From Closterium sp. NIES-65 (lineage: Eukaryota > Streptophyta > Zygnematophyceae > Desmidiales > Closteriaceae): DNA of 64,000 nucleotides. A program made the position numbers and the translations under genes. The notes under the pieces are model-generated. The model was given only the letters and a program-made list of their open reading frames with translations. It was not told the DNA's origin and did no database searches. The DNA is taken from contig CANXME010002463.1 in assembly GCA_948144175.1 (NCBI GenBank), positions 496,001 through 560,000 on the forward strand, written 5' to 3'. This document shows, in pieces, positions 11,581-23,000 of the stretch (position 1 is the stretch's first letter; each line of letters starts with the position of its first letter).

Positions 11581-12235
11581 TTAGCGCTCCTAGTCCTAGG
11601 CCCGCCCTTCCCTACCACTAGGGTTACCACTGCACCCTGCCAGCTCGCCAGCGCCCTACCCCACGCCCCAGCCGGCGCGCCCCTCCCCTCCCCGCCCTTA
11701 GCCAGCGCGCCCGCCAGCCAGCCAGCGCGCCAGCCAGCCAGCGCGCCAGCAGCCTGCGCGCCAGCCAGCCAACGCGCAAGCCCGCCAGCGCGCCAGCCAG
11801 CCAGCGCGCCAGCCCGCCAGCGCGCCAGCTAGCCTACGCGCCAGCCCGCTTGCACGCCAGCCCGCCAGCGCGCCCGCCAGCGGGCGCACCAGCGAGCCCG
11901 CCGGCTCGCCTGCCAGCGCGCCCGCCAGCGAGCTCGCAAGCGCGCCCGCCAGCACGCACGCCAGGGCGCCCGCTAGCGCGCCCGCCAGCGCGCCACGCCA
12001 GCGGGCCCCGCCAGCGCGCATGCCAGCGCGCCGCGCCCGCCAGCGCGCGCCCTGCTTAGCCGCCCGCCAGCGCGCCGCGCCCGTGCGCCACGCCAGCTAG
12101 CGCGCCTCGCCGGAGCGCGCCCCGCCGCCCCGCGCTAGCCAGTGCGCGCCCCGCCTGCACGCACCCGCCTCGCACTCACCTCCCTCTCCTCCTCCTCTCA
12201 CGGCTGGCGGCCGCTATCACTTGTCCTCGCCCCTC
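11581..12235 (+). repeat. GC-rich repetitive leader of copia C
   Basis: Between PBS and gag lies a leader built from degenerate CCAGCGCGCC and GCCCGCCAGC units (about 11640-12170). ORFs read from it are repeat translations. It parallels the leaders of B and D without sharing their repeat unit. Confidence 0.8.
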
Positions 12236-15200
12236 ATGGCGACGTCTCGCGTGCTCCGTTTCGACCTTGAGGGGCGTGCGATCGACTTTAGTACCTAGCT
12301 GACGCAGGCCCAGCGCCACCTTAGGAGCCAGCGCCAGGATGGCGTGCACCTGTTTGCGCATGCGTCCGGTGCTCTGCCCGCCCCGCCGCAGCCTTCACCG
12401 CTGCCCACTACCCCACCGCCTACTTCCGAGCAGGAGGCTGAGTACCAGCGCCGGTTCCTCGCTCGTGACGTGTGGGAGTCTCGTGACGCTGCTGCCTGCC
12501 TCGCCCTGACCGACCTTCTCCCGCCGACTGAGGCTGTCCACTTCACTCAGGTCGAGTCTGCTGCAGACCTTTACACTGCTATTGTTGCTCGCTACTCCAC
12601 TCCCTCCTCTGCCTCCCTCAGCCGCCTCCTCGTCCCCTTTATCTACCCTGACCTCGCCTCCTTTGAGACTGTCGCTGACCTCGCTACCCACCTGCGCTCC
12701 CTTGAAGCTCGCTTCAAGGCCGCTTGCACTGAGGAACAGCTTGCCCTTGCACCCCCCCCCCCATGTGGCTCACTATTCACTGGTTAGTCACTCGCCTCCC
12801 TGACCGTCTAGCCACAGCCCGCGACGCGCTTCTCCTGAAGCACCCCACTGAGCTTACTATCGATCTTCTTGAGACCGCTCTCTCGAAGATCGAGAGTAAC
12901 CTCCTCGCTGTTGCCTCCGCCTCTTCCGCGCCTCCTCCTCGTCTCTTTGAGGGGTGTGCAGTACCACAGCTTCCCACCTTCACTGCCTCGCTTGCCACTG
13001 CCGCGTCTTCTGCCTCTGAGGAGACGGCGGCCGTTTCTGTCTCTGGCGGATAGAAACGTGGCAAGTCCGGCAAGAAGGGAGGGAAGGGCGGCGGGGGTTC
13101 TGGGGGTGTTGCGGGTGGCGGCGGTGGCGGTAGTACTAGTGGCGGGGGGTGGCGGCGGGGGTGGCGGCGGGGGTGACTCGGGACCTGACGGCTCTCCTCT
13201 AGACGGTGGTGAGGGGTTTTCGCAGCAGCAGCAGCAGACTCCTCCGCAGCTGCCACCGCCTAGACAGCAGCAGCGGCAGGGACAGCAGCAGCAGCGCCAG
13301 GGCCAACAGCAGCGTCCGCCTCAGCAGCAGCCCCAGCAGTGGGGCACTCTGCAGCAGTGGGGCACTCAGCAGGAGTGGGGCCCTTCGCAGCACTGGGCCC
13401 CCCCCGCAGCAGTGGAGACCTACGGGCCCCCCGAGCACTGGGCGCAGTGGTGCCCCTTCTAGTCGGGGACCCCGCTCGGCCGGCCGCGACGTTGGTCCCT
13501 GTGAGTACTGGATCCTGACGGGTCCGCGCAGGGGCACGTACTGCGGCCGCCCTGACCACTCTGCTGCACGTTGCTTCAGCCGTCTTGACGACCTGTACGT
13601 CCTGCACCACGGTCCCTCCGCTCCCCCGCCACCGCGCTGGGGACCACTCCTTGCTCGTGGTGTTGCTGTGTTTGATATGTCTATGGATGATGCTAGGTCT
13701 TATGCCATATATGCTGATGTTGACTATAGTGCTGTCGGATCTGTTTACTTGCCTGTACCTAGCATAGGATCTTTGCCTGTTGCTAGAGTAGGTGCTGGTG
13801 TAGGATCCTGTCTAGCTACTAGTACAGGTGCTCCCTCGGCGGACGCGTCGCTCTCCTTCACACTGGACTCCGGAGCGACGCAGTTCTTCTTTCGCGACAG
13901 CACGACTCTTACTCCACTCTCGGCGCCGGTTTCTGTAGCACTGGCCGATCCCTCTTCGGGACCGGTCATTGCGACTCACGCCACTACCCTCCCGTGCCCA
14001 GCTGCCCCTTCCGGTTCTCTGACCGGCCTCCACGTTCCTACTTTCTCTAGGAACCTGGTTGGTGTGGCTCCTCTGGCGAGACAGCACGTCGGGGTCTGGT
14101 TTGAGCCTTCGGGTGACACTGCAGTCTACGTGGACGGTGACACGTATGCCCCTCTGGCCACTTTTCGTCAGGAGCCGGGCTCTGGTCTGTACACCCTCCA
14201 CACCGACACCCGTCCGGTTCCCCCGTCCCACCAGGTAGCCAGGTCCAGTCAGGTAGCTGTGCCAGGTCTAGAGGCTGCGTCGTGCTCGTGTCGGTCGCTG
14301 TCCCACCCTGCCCTCCTCTGGCACCACCGCCTTGGTCACCCGTCCCTCCCTCGTCTCCGCGCTATGTCCAGTCAGCGTCTTGTCTTGGGCCTCCCCCGCG
14401 ACCTCCCGCCGCTCCCGCCGTCCCCCGCTCCTCCGTGCGGTCCTTGTGTCCAGGGTCGGCTGCGCGCCACTCCTCACTCCTCCTCCCTTCGTCCAGCCTC
14501 CGAGCCCTTTGAGACACTCCACTTAGACGTCTGGGGCCCCGCTCCCCGGCTTGGACCTGAGCGAGAGAGCTTCTTCCTAGTGGTCGTTGACGACTACTCT
14601 CGGTACACCACCGTGTTCCCTTTGGTGAAGAAGTCCGACGTGACTTCTACGCTGATCCGGTGGCTGCTCGCCACCGAGAGTACTCGTCATCGTCGTGTCA
14701 GTTGTCTCCACTCTGACCGTGGGGGTGAGTTTCGCTCCGGCATTCTCGCCAGATTCTGTGCTGAGCAGGGCATCACCCAGTCCTGGACTCTTCCAGACTC
14801 TCCACAGCAGAATGAGGTTGCTGAGCGCCGGCTAGGCCTGGTCATGGAGATTGCCCGCACCTCCATGATCCACGCCCGCGCGCCCCATTTTCTGTGGCCC
14901 TACGCAGCTCGGTACGCCGCTCACCAGCTGAACCTCTGGCCTCGCGTCTCTCGGCCAGGGGCTTCACCGACCAGTCTTTGGACAAGGTCCCCTGGTGTTG
15001 CGTCGAGGTTTAGTGTCTGGGGCTGCTTGGCGCTTGTCCGCGACACCTCTGTGGACAAGCTCTCACCTCGCGGCGTCCCCTGTGTCTTCCTTGGTTTCCC
15101 TGAGGCCTCCTCTGACTTCACCTTTTTCCACCCTCCCTCCCACCGGTTCTTTGACTCTCGTGACGTCAGTTTCGACGAGTCCGTCCCCTACTACGTCCGG

Positions 15201-18134
15201 TACCCCTGTCGAGGTCTCCCGGTTCCCCCCCCCTCCCCTCTTCCTCGCCCCAGCTCCTCCTCCTCCCGCTCCCTCTCCTCCGGTACCCCCCCCGGTTCCC
15301 GCTCCGTCAGGTGTGTCGCAGGCTACCCCCCCTCCCTCGGTCCCCCCCCAGGTCTCTCCTCCTTCCCCACAGTCGTCCTCACAGCCTCCGCAGCAGCCAT
15401 CGGCGCTTCCTCTCCCGGCCACTGCGGACTTTGAGGGTGTTGGTGCTCAAGGTGAGGGCTCTGGCGGTGCTGGTTCTGGGGGTGTTGGAGTTGGAGCTGA
15501 GCGTGCACCTGCCGCAGCTGCACGTCCCGAGCGTGTTGGAGTCGGTGGTGGTGCTGGAGCTGGTGGTGTTTCTGGAGCTGGAGAGTCTGGGGCTGGTGCT
15601 GGTGCCACTGGCGGCGCCACGACTGGGGGTGCGGGTACACCTCCTACAGGTACTGGTCGTGCTGCCGCAGGGGGTCCTCGCTCTGGGGGTGCTCAGCCGG
15701 GTCCTGTCGAGGGTGGAGCCGGTTCTTCTTCGTCGTCTCCTGACACCACTCCTCCTCCTCACCCCTACCCGACTCGTTACCAGGCCCTTCGTCGTCTAGA
15801 GCGTGAGGAGCAGCAGCGTTTGGAGCGTGAGAGGTCGGAGGTTCAGCAGCGGGTGGAGCGTGAGCGGTTGGAGTTTCAGCAGTAGCAGCAGCAGCAGCAG
15901 CAGCAGCCGCAGCCACAGCCACAGCAGCAGCAGCAGCAGCCGCCGCAGCTGCCGGAGCAGCCTCCGGCCCCTGTTTCTGGCCTTCGGGCCCTTGGTCTCC
16001 CCTCCTCTCCTCCTGTGTTTGGTCCCACGTTTCCTCCTCCGGACTCCACTCCGGCTGTCTTCCCTCGTTCTCAGTCTCCTCCGTCCCCCCCTCCTCTCGC
16101 CCACACTTGGGCCTCTCGCCCTCCTCGTGCTCGTCCCTCGTCCCCTATCACTGACCTCCGTACCGTGTTGTTTCGTCCTCGTCCTCCTCGTTCTCCTCCG
16201 TCTGTCCTTCCTCGTCCTCCTGAGTCTTCCCTCACTGCCTCCCTGTCCACTCCGGTCACTGACTACTACCGCACGTACCGCCCCACTCTCTCTCGTGTTC
16301 TCGCCTCTCTTGTTACAGACCCTCGTGCCTCTCCTTCCTCCGTCGCGGTCCTCACTGCCGCTGTCACTGACTTTACTGCTACGCGTCGCCTTGACTACGC
16401 CACTCGAGTTGTGGCAGCTCCTCCTGTCCGTCCTCTGTCCGCCGGGGGTGTGTGTGCCCTTGGCTGTGACGTCCTAGAGGACAGACAGTTTGAGCTAGAG
16501 TTCCTGGCAGCTGCTTCGCCTCATCTCTGTGCCATGCTGCTCACTCCTGAGGGAGACCCCGACGCTCCTGACATACCTACTCCTCGCACTTACGCTGAGG
16601 TAGTGTCAGGGCCTTGGGCCTCTCAGTGGAGAGCTGCCATGGACGCAGAGATGGCCTCCTACAGGTCCACAGGCACTTACGTTGACGAGGTTCCCCCCCC
16701 AGGGGCGAACATTGTTGACGGCATGTGGATCTTCAAGGTGAAGCGGCCGCCGGGATCTCCCCCAGTCTTCAAGGCACGCTACGTGGCTAGAGGGTTCATT
16801 CAGCGCGAGGGGGTTGACTTCTTTCAGACCTTCGCGCCCACCCCGAAGATGACCACTCTTCGGGTGTTACTGCACGTAGCAGCGCAGAGAGACTACGAGC
16901 TACACTCTCTTGACTTCTCCACTGCCTTCCTCCAGGGCTGCTTACACGAGGAGATCTGGCTGCGTCGTCCTCCGGGCTTCACTGGCACTTTCCCGCCTGG
17001 GACCCAGTGGAGCCTCAGACGACCGGTCTACGGCTCCGCCAGGCACCCCGTGAGTGGCACGACACTCTCCGCTCTACTCTCTCCGACCTTGGGTTTGAGC
17101 CGTCTTCCGCCGACCCGTCGCTGTTTGTTCGTCGTGGCCGTACACCTTTCTTCGTCCTAGTCTACGTTGACGACTTGGTTTTTGCCACGGCCGACACAGC
17201 TGCACTGGCCGAGGTGAAGTCCGAACTGCAGAAGAGACACACCTGCACTGACCTTGGGGAACTGCGCCGCTACCTTGGCCTGCAGATCTCCAGGGACAGA
17301 GCCGCTCGCACCATCACCCTCACTCAGTCACACATGGTGCAGCAGGTTCTTCAGCGGTTCGGGCTTCAGGACTCTTCTCCTGCCCCCACTCCTCTTGCTG
17401 TAGACCACAGACTCACTGGGCCTTTTCCTGACGAGCCGCTCGAGCCCAGTGGTCCCTACGCAGAGCTGGTGGGCTGCCTCATGTACCTGATGACGTGCAC
17501 TCGCCCGGACCTCGCCTTCCCCCTTAGCATCCTGTCTCGCTTTGTTGCGACTGGGAGACACCGTCCTGTTCACTGGGCGGCGGCTAAGAGGGTGGCGAAG
17601 TGCCTTGGCGCGACATCAAGCATGGGGCTTGTACTTGGAGGGACACAGCCAGTTGTACTCACCGGTCACTGTGACTCTTCCTACGCTGACGACGTTGAGA
17701 CTCAGAGGTCTACGCAGGGTTACTGTTTCAGCCTGGGTTCTGGAGCTGTTTCGTGGAGGTCTACTCGGTCCTCCTATGTTGCGACTTCTACCGCAGAGGC
17801 CGAGATCTACGCTGGGGCCCTTGCTGCTCAGGAGCTACGCTGGTTGACCTTTTTGCTCACTGACCTTGGTGAGCGGCCGAGCTCTGCACCGACCCTGTTT
17901 GCTGACAACAGGGCGATGATTCTCCTGTGTCGTGAGCCTCGACTGGAGAGCCGAGTGAAGCACATCGACGTTAGGTACTTCCTCCTTCAAGAGTTGCAGA
18001 GACGCGGACAGGCTCGTCTGGACTTTGTGGCCTCCGAGGCCAACACTGCAGACATCTTCACCAAGGCCCTCCAGCCTTGTGACCACCGTCGGTTTTGTCT
18101 GCAGTTAGGCCTCGTTGAGGCTGGGTCTAGTTGA
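12236..18134 (+). pseudogene. Copia C gag-pol, multiply disrupted
   Basis: Gag starts MATSRVLRFDLEGRAIDF at 12236. Disruptions are TAG near 12296, a frame change in the C-run at about 12752, TAG near 13051, and frame changes near 13400 and 15230 (both C-runs). A TAG follows at 15883 within a poly-Gln stretch, and a one-base loss lies at about 17033 in RT. Domains still clear: Gag, Gly-rich tract, Cys/His knuckle (CEYW...CGRPDHSAARC), protease LDSGATQFFF, integrase with MDVWGP-like LDVWGP and HSDRGGEF, Gln/Arg-rich linker, RT with YVDDLVF, and RNase H ending DIFTKALQPCDHRRFC. The active-site residues are intact although the frame is not. Confidence 0.9.
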
Positions 18135-18358
18135 CTGCTGTAGGGTGCTCTTTGTCTGTTGCTTGCTTGTACCTTATATATATATATATTTGTTTGCACA
18201 CTTTTGGACTGGCCTTGTGGCCCTTTGCTTGTGCTCAGATTAGGTGGTGACGTTGTCATCCACCCTGAGCTTTGTTTTCTTTCTCTTGTTTTTGACTGGT
18301 CTTGTGACCGTAGGTTGCTTGTTGTTGATTGGCCTTCCCCACTTAGGATATGGGGGTG

Positions 18359-18480
18359 TGTCAAATATTATAGCCTGTAGTGGGTTGGGCTATATGGGGT
18401 ACAACTAGTTAGGGTTAGGTGATGTACCCCAATTCTGTCAATACAACGCATTCCGCTGTAGTTCTCATTCTGACAGGTAC
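18359..18480 (+). repeat. 3' LTR of copia C plus target duplication GGTAC
   Basis: The LTR spans 18359-18475 and GGTAC follows at 18476-18480. It is preceded by GGATATGGGGGTG, the polypurine tract. Confidence 0.92.
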
Positions 18481-18701
18481 CTCCATACTTCGTCGTATCA
18501 GATGAAAGCATACTCGGTGTCCGAAATGTCAGACAAAATATAACGCGCTGCTTTATTTTTAAGACGAAATAAAATCCTCTGTCTTATGGTTCAGATGAAA
18601 TTAAATTGCTGGTCTTGAAAATCATATGAAACGAAAAAAGTAGGTCTGTTTTTCAGACCATCAGACCGATGTGGTCTGATAACCAGAGCCCTGGCGAGGA
18701 T

Positions 18702-19630
18702 TGCGCTAGGTGTCAAACGAGTACAAAGTACGAGCGAAGGCATGAGCGAATACATGTGCGGAACATGTAACGGTTACGCGGTGTGTGCGAGCTAGCTAGT
18801 GCTAGTCTGGCATCGAGGCTCGGGCTAGTTCTGAAGCGTAGGCCGACTGGGCTAGGCCAGCGGTGCATGGTTTGGTAAAACAGTGCGCGCGAAGTTGGCG
18901 AAGCCCCGTTTGCAGTTACGGGCGAACAACGGCGGCTGCTGCTGTACGTACGCGATGTTGACAGTCTTGGTAAAGAATGGTGAGAAAAATCCTTACAACG
19001 GTATAGGATGAAGACAGTCTTTTTTCTCAAAACATTGTACGCTTGCCAAAAAAATGCTCACAAGAAAACTTGATGTAGGTGTGCACGATAAGACCCTAGG
19101 TTGATATACCCGGTGATTACAATACGTGCGGTATCCCCATTCGCACTACTGCAAATCATCACACACTACTGCCCTCTTCCAACCAACCACTACCACCTTC
19201 ATGAACTTGATTTCTTTCAAATCACCTTTCACAATCCCAGCCCCCCAGTTCACTGCCACAGCCGCTCCACATCCTCATGCACCTCCCTCACCCTCTCCAT
19301 CTTGATTCGACGACGCACTTCACAACACAACACCCCCCTTTAAGCCCAAAACCCGCAGTCCCCCAATCCCCCAATCCTTGCATCTCATCCCAGCCACATC
19401 CTATCGCTCTGCTCTCAAAAGTCCCTCTCTCTTGTCTCAACGCCCTCTCAGTCACAGTACCACCCCCCTACAGTCCCGGACCCATCGTCCTCCCATCCAT
19501 GCATCTCAGCCCAGCCACTACATCCCACCGTACCACTTTGTAGCTGCTCCAGCTACTCCCTCTGCCTCGACTCTTCCTCATCGTTCCCTACGCCACAGTA
19601 CCACAACTCTACATTCCATTTGAGGATTCT
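18702..19630. other. Intergenic stretch, no supported gene
   Basis: Unique-looking sequence between the hAT-like element and the 3' side of the RSRC2-like gene. A 105-codon minus-strand ORF (18713-19030) has a natural-looking composition, but I see no family and no supporting context. From about 19370 on, weak echoes of the terminal-exon repeat (CATCTCA-CCCAGCCAC) begin. Confidence 0.5.
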
Positions 19631-19639
19631 CAAGAGGCT

Positions 19640-19680
19640 CTCATCTCGTCTCGTCTCGTCTCGTCTCGACTCGTCTCGAC
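19640..19680. repeat. TCGTC microsatellite
   Basis: A short run of TCGTC pentamers just downstream of the terminal-exon copies. Confidence 0.7.
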
Positions 19681-19719
19681 ACCTCAACCTCCTCACTCAC
19701 AGTATCAACCGCGTACGGA

Positions 19720-20045
19720 CAGACGAAGTCCCACACCGTCCTCCCATCCTTACGCCTCAGCCCAGCCACATACTGTTGTTCCAGCTGCTCCTGCACCTCC
19801 CTCGGCCTCTGTCCCTGCCCATGCACACCCTCACAGTCCCAAACCCACCGTCCGCCCATCCTTACGTCTGAGACCAGCTACATACTGTCGCTCCAGCTGC
19901 TGCTGCTGCTGCTGTTGCAGTTCCCTCTGCCTCCGCCGCTGCCCATGCACACCCTCACAGTCCCAAACCCACCGTCCTTCCGTCTTTACACCTCAGACCG
20001 GCCACGTACTGCCGCTCCAGCTGCTCCTGTAGCTCCCTCTGCCTC
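19720..20045 (-). pseudogene. Tandem copies of the RSRC2-like terminal exon
   Basis: Three degenerate copies of the last coding exon, spaced about 120 bp, lie downstream of its stop codon (near 19720-19800, 19840-19930 and 19965-20040). Each encodes a version of QLERQYVAGLRRKDGRTV on the minus strand, but none keeps the full end after the splice site. Even weaker copies are seen near 19380 and 19500. They look like local tandem duplications of the 3' exon and not independent genes. Confidence 0.75.
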
Positions 20046-20072
20046 ACCCCCGTATCACCCAAATCCTTGTCC

Positions 20073-23000
20073 TTAAAGCCCCAAACCCACCGTCCTCCCA
20101 TCCTTGCGTCTCAGCCCAGCCACGTATTGTCGCTCCAGCTGCTCCTGCAGCTCCCTCTGCTTTTCTTCTGACATCACCACCCCCACTGGTGCATTGGCTG
20201 CTGCTGCTGCTGCTGATGCCGTGGCTGGAGCGGCCTTTGCTCCCTTCAACCCCTGCACGGCACGCCAGGGCACAGGGATGCATGGCGAAGGTAAGAAAAA
20301 AGGGGGATGGGCAGGCGAGAAGGTAGCATAGGGAAGATTGGATAAGTCTGTGCAATCTGCAGCAGCTGCTGGCATGGCTGGTGCTGCGTTCGCTCCTTTC
20401 AGCCCCTACACACCATCGCGACTCATGAGGCACATGGGACGTGTGGAGGAGGGAAGACCAGAGGTGTGTCAGGGAGGGGGGAGGTTAGCATAGGAGGGAA
20501 GAGGTTGGCACAGGGTAGATTAGATTAGCTGGCTTGCCGTCCTTTTGAGACGTCTCAAAACTGGAGAGGGAGGGAGGGGGGACAAGAAATGGGCCCACAT
20601 GTATCTTGCACCTGAATGTTGCAACAACAGCACATCACACGAAGCAGAAAAAGTTGAAACTTCACTATGAGACTTTGAATGAAACTTCACCATGAGCCTT
20701 TGAATGAAACTTCACCACGAGCCTTTGAATGAAACTTTACCATGAGCTTTTGAAACTTCTCTTCTCGGCTCCGATCCCCAAAATGCACGTTCTCCCACCC
20801 CTTGCTGCTGCTGCCACCAACCCCTCCCGCACCAGCTGCACCAGTCGCACCCACACCAACTGCACCAGCTGCACCAGTCATGCCGGTCACTCCACCACCA
20901 GTTGGCCCTGCAGCATCAGCAGCAGCAGGAGGCGCGGCAACAGCAGCAGCAGGAGCCGTGGTAGCAGCTTGTGCAGAGTCCTGGAAAGGGGCAAGGGGAG
21001 GGTGGGTGACAGGGAGGGTGCCGTCTGGGAGCGTGAGGGGGGGGAAGAGTGTTAGATAACAGCGAAATGGACTAGAGTCACTAGACACATAGAGACAGAC
21101 AGATAGCATAAACGCGTTCCAATGACAAATACTGAGCAGAAGGTTCTTAGGCAGACATAAAAACTTACTTATGAACAGTTTCCTAGAAGGGTCTTCCAGA
21201 GAAAGAACCTACCAATTGCACGACAAAGCTTACACAACTTTTTTTCGACCACTCTCGCCGTTCTGTCCCCTCTCTAACCTCGAATTCACCTTCCCCAACC
21301 ACTCTCAACTCAATACCTCCCAACCAATTTCAACCCAACTCAACCTCTGAAACCATTCTCAGCCACTCTTAACCGCGCCTGACCTTCTTTGAGCCCCACA
21401 GCAGCTTCCTCTTCTCCTCTGCCGTCATCCCAGTCTTTCCGAGAGCCGCCCCTCCAACAACATTGCTCCCTGCGGCTCCTCCAATGCCTTTGCTCACTGG
21501 GCAAAGGCAGTGGGTGGAGAGGAAGGAAGGAAAGGGAGGGAAAGGAGATACAGAGGGCAGCGGGAGGAGACAGAAGATTCTGAACAATTGAGTAAGAGAC
21601 CTGGGCTCTGTCTCTCAAGCCCGGGCTGTCGTTCCAGAAACGTGGGAGCGACTGACAACTCTGGCTCTCAAACTGATGCACTTGAGGATTAGAGAATAAG
21701 ACAAAGCTGCTGCTTGTACGGGGCATGATGGGGCTGCGGTAGCTGTAGTGACAGCCGTTGCAGGAAAAGGAGAAGCTGCCGCGGCAGCTGAGCTGCTGCT
21801 ACTGCCATCGCAGGGTTCATATTTCAAATGCTGATTAATGCAAAGAGCCCACGCGTCTACTTGGTGCTGTCCATCGTCATCGAGAACACTGATTTCTAGA
21901 CACAAAAAGTGTGCCGGGGGAAGGTGAGAGGTTAAAAAAGGGAGGAAGGTAAAAGATGTATATTGACAAATGAACGCGAAGAGTTCAAGCTCCCACATGG
22001 TGCTGTCCATTGCCGGAGGAACACGTTCTGTGTCAGGCGATCAATGCTCTTGAAGGCAATGGATAGCACTAGGTGGAAGCGTGAGCTCCCTGCATTCATC
22101 TGTCAATGTGCATCTTTTACCTTCCTCCGCCCATTTGACCTTCCCTCCCTCTAAATTTCCCCTAGCACACGTTCTGTGCAAAACGATCAGTGGTCTCGAT
22201 GACAATGGACAGCACCAAGTGGGAGCGCGAGCTCTTTGCATCCATTTGTCGTTGTTGCGGTCATCTCTAAGTTGCTGCTACTGCTGCCGCTGCTGCAGGG
22301 CTCACATTTATGACTTTTGAGTCGACTCAAAAGTCAACTCGCTGCTGCAGGGCTCACATTTATCCCAACGTCTGTAGCCGTAGCACCAAAAACCCCAAAA
22401 TCACCCACCTCCTCCCATCACTCACTTAGGCTCTGGCTGCTTCAACCGTCTGAGATGCTGCCCAACAACTCACCCACCTCCCCTCTTCACCCACCCACCT
22501 TCCCCTTCCACTCACCCACCTCCCCTCTTCACCCACCCACCTCTCCCTTCCACTCACCCACCTCCCCCCTTCACCCACCCACCTCCCCCCTTCACCCACC
22601 CGCCTCCCCCCTTCACCCACCCGCCTCCCCCTTGCACTCACCCGCCTCCCCCCTTCACCCACCCGCCTCCCCCCTTCACCCACCCGCCTCCCCCCTTCAC
22701 CCACCCGCCTCCCCCCTTCACCCACCCGCCTCCCCCCTTCACCCACCCGCCTCCCCCCTTCATCCACCCGCCTCCCCCCTTCACCCACCCGCCTCCCCCT
22801 TCACCCACCCGCCTCCCCCTTGCACTCACCCGCCTCCCCCTTGCACTCACCCGCCTCCCCCTTGCACTCACCCACCTCCCCCATTCATTCACCCATCGCC
22901 GCCGCTCTCGTTGCTGCAACCATCTGCGCTGCCGCTGCCGCCGCTGCTGGCGCTGCAGGGTTCACCATTATCCCTTCAGCAGCTGAAGCCGTAACACCAG

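Larger units (their letters stand above)
11448..18475 (+). mobile_element. Copia element C, full length, recent insertion
   Basis: A complete 7.0-kb Ty1/copia element of a lineage distinct from A, B and D, with 117-bp LTRs that read identically. The target duplication GGTAC is present at 11443-11447 and 18476-18480. Identical LTRs point to recent insertion, yet its coding region is broken in about seven places. It therefore either moved with proteins supplied by another copy or contains sequence errors at C-runs. Confidence 0.93.
10833..18693. mobile_element. Non-autonomous hAT-like DNA transposon, split by copia C
   Basis: Both ends carry a 9-bp terminal inverted repeat, CAGGGCTCT at 10833 and its complement ending at 18693. 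The identical 8-bp sequence GCGAGGAT flanks them at 10825-10832 and 18694-18701. Eight-base duplications and CAGGG termini are typical of hAT elements. Without copia C the element is about 0.83 kb and has no transposase ORF. Its inner sequence has scattered short GTCTGA/TCAGAC motifs near both ends and G-rich tracts in the middle. Confidence 0.8.

Noticed and set aside
22317..22994. 225-codon plus-strand ORF rich in Pro, His and Ser
   Set aside because: Translates the 18-21-bp minisatellite in the RSRC2-like intron.
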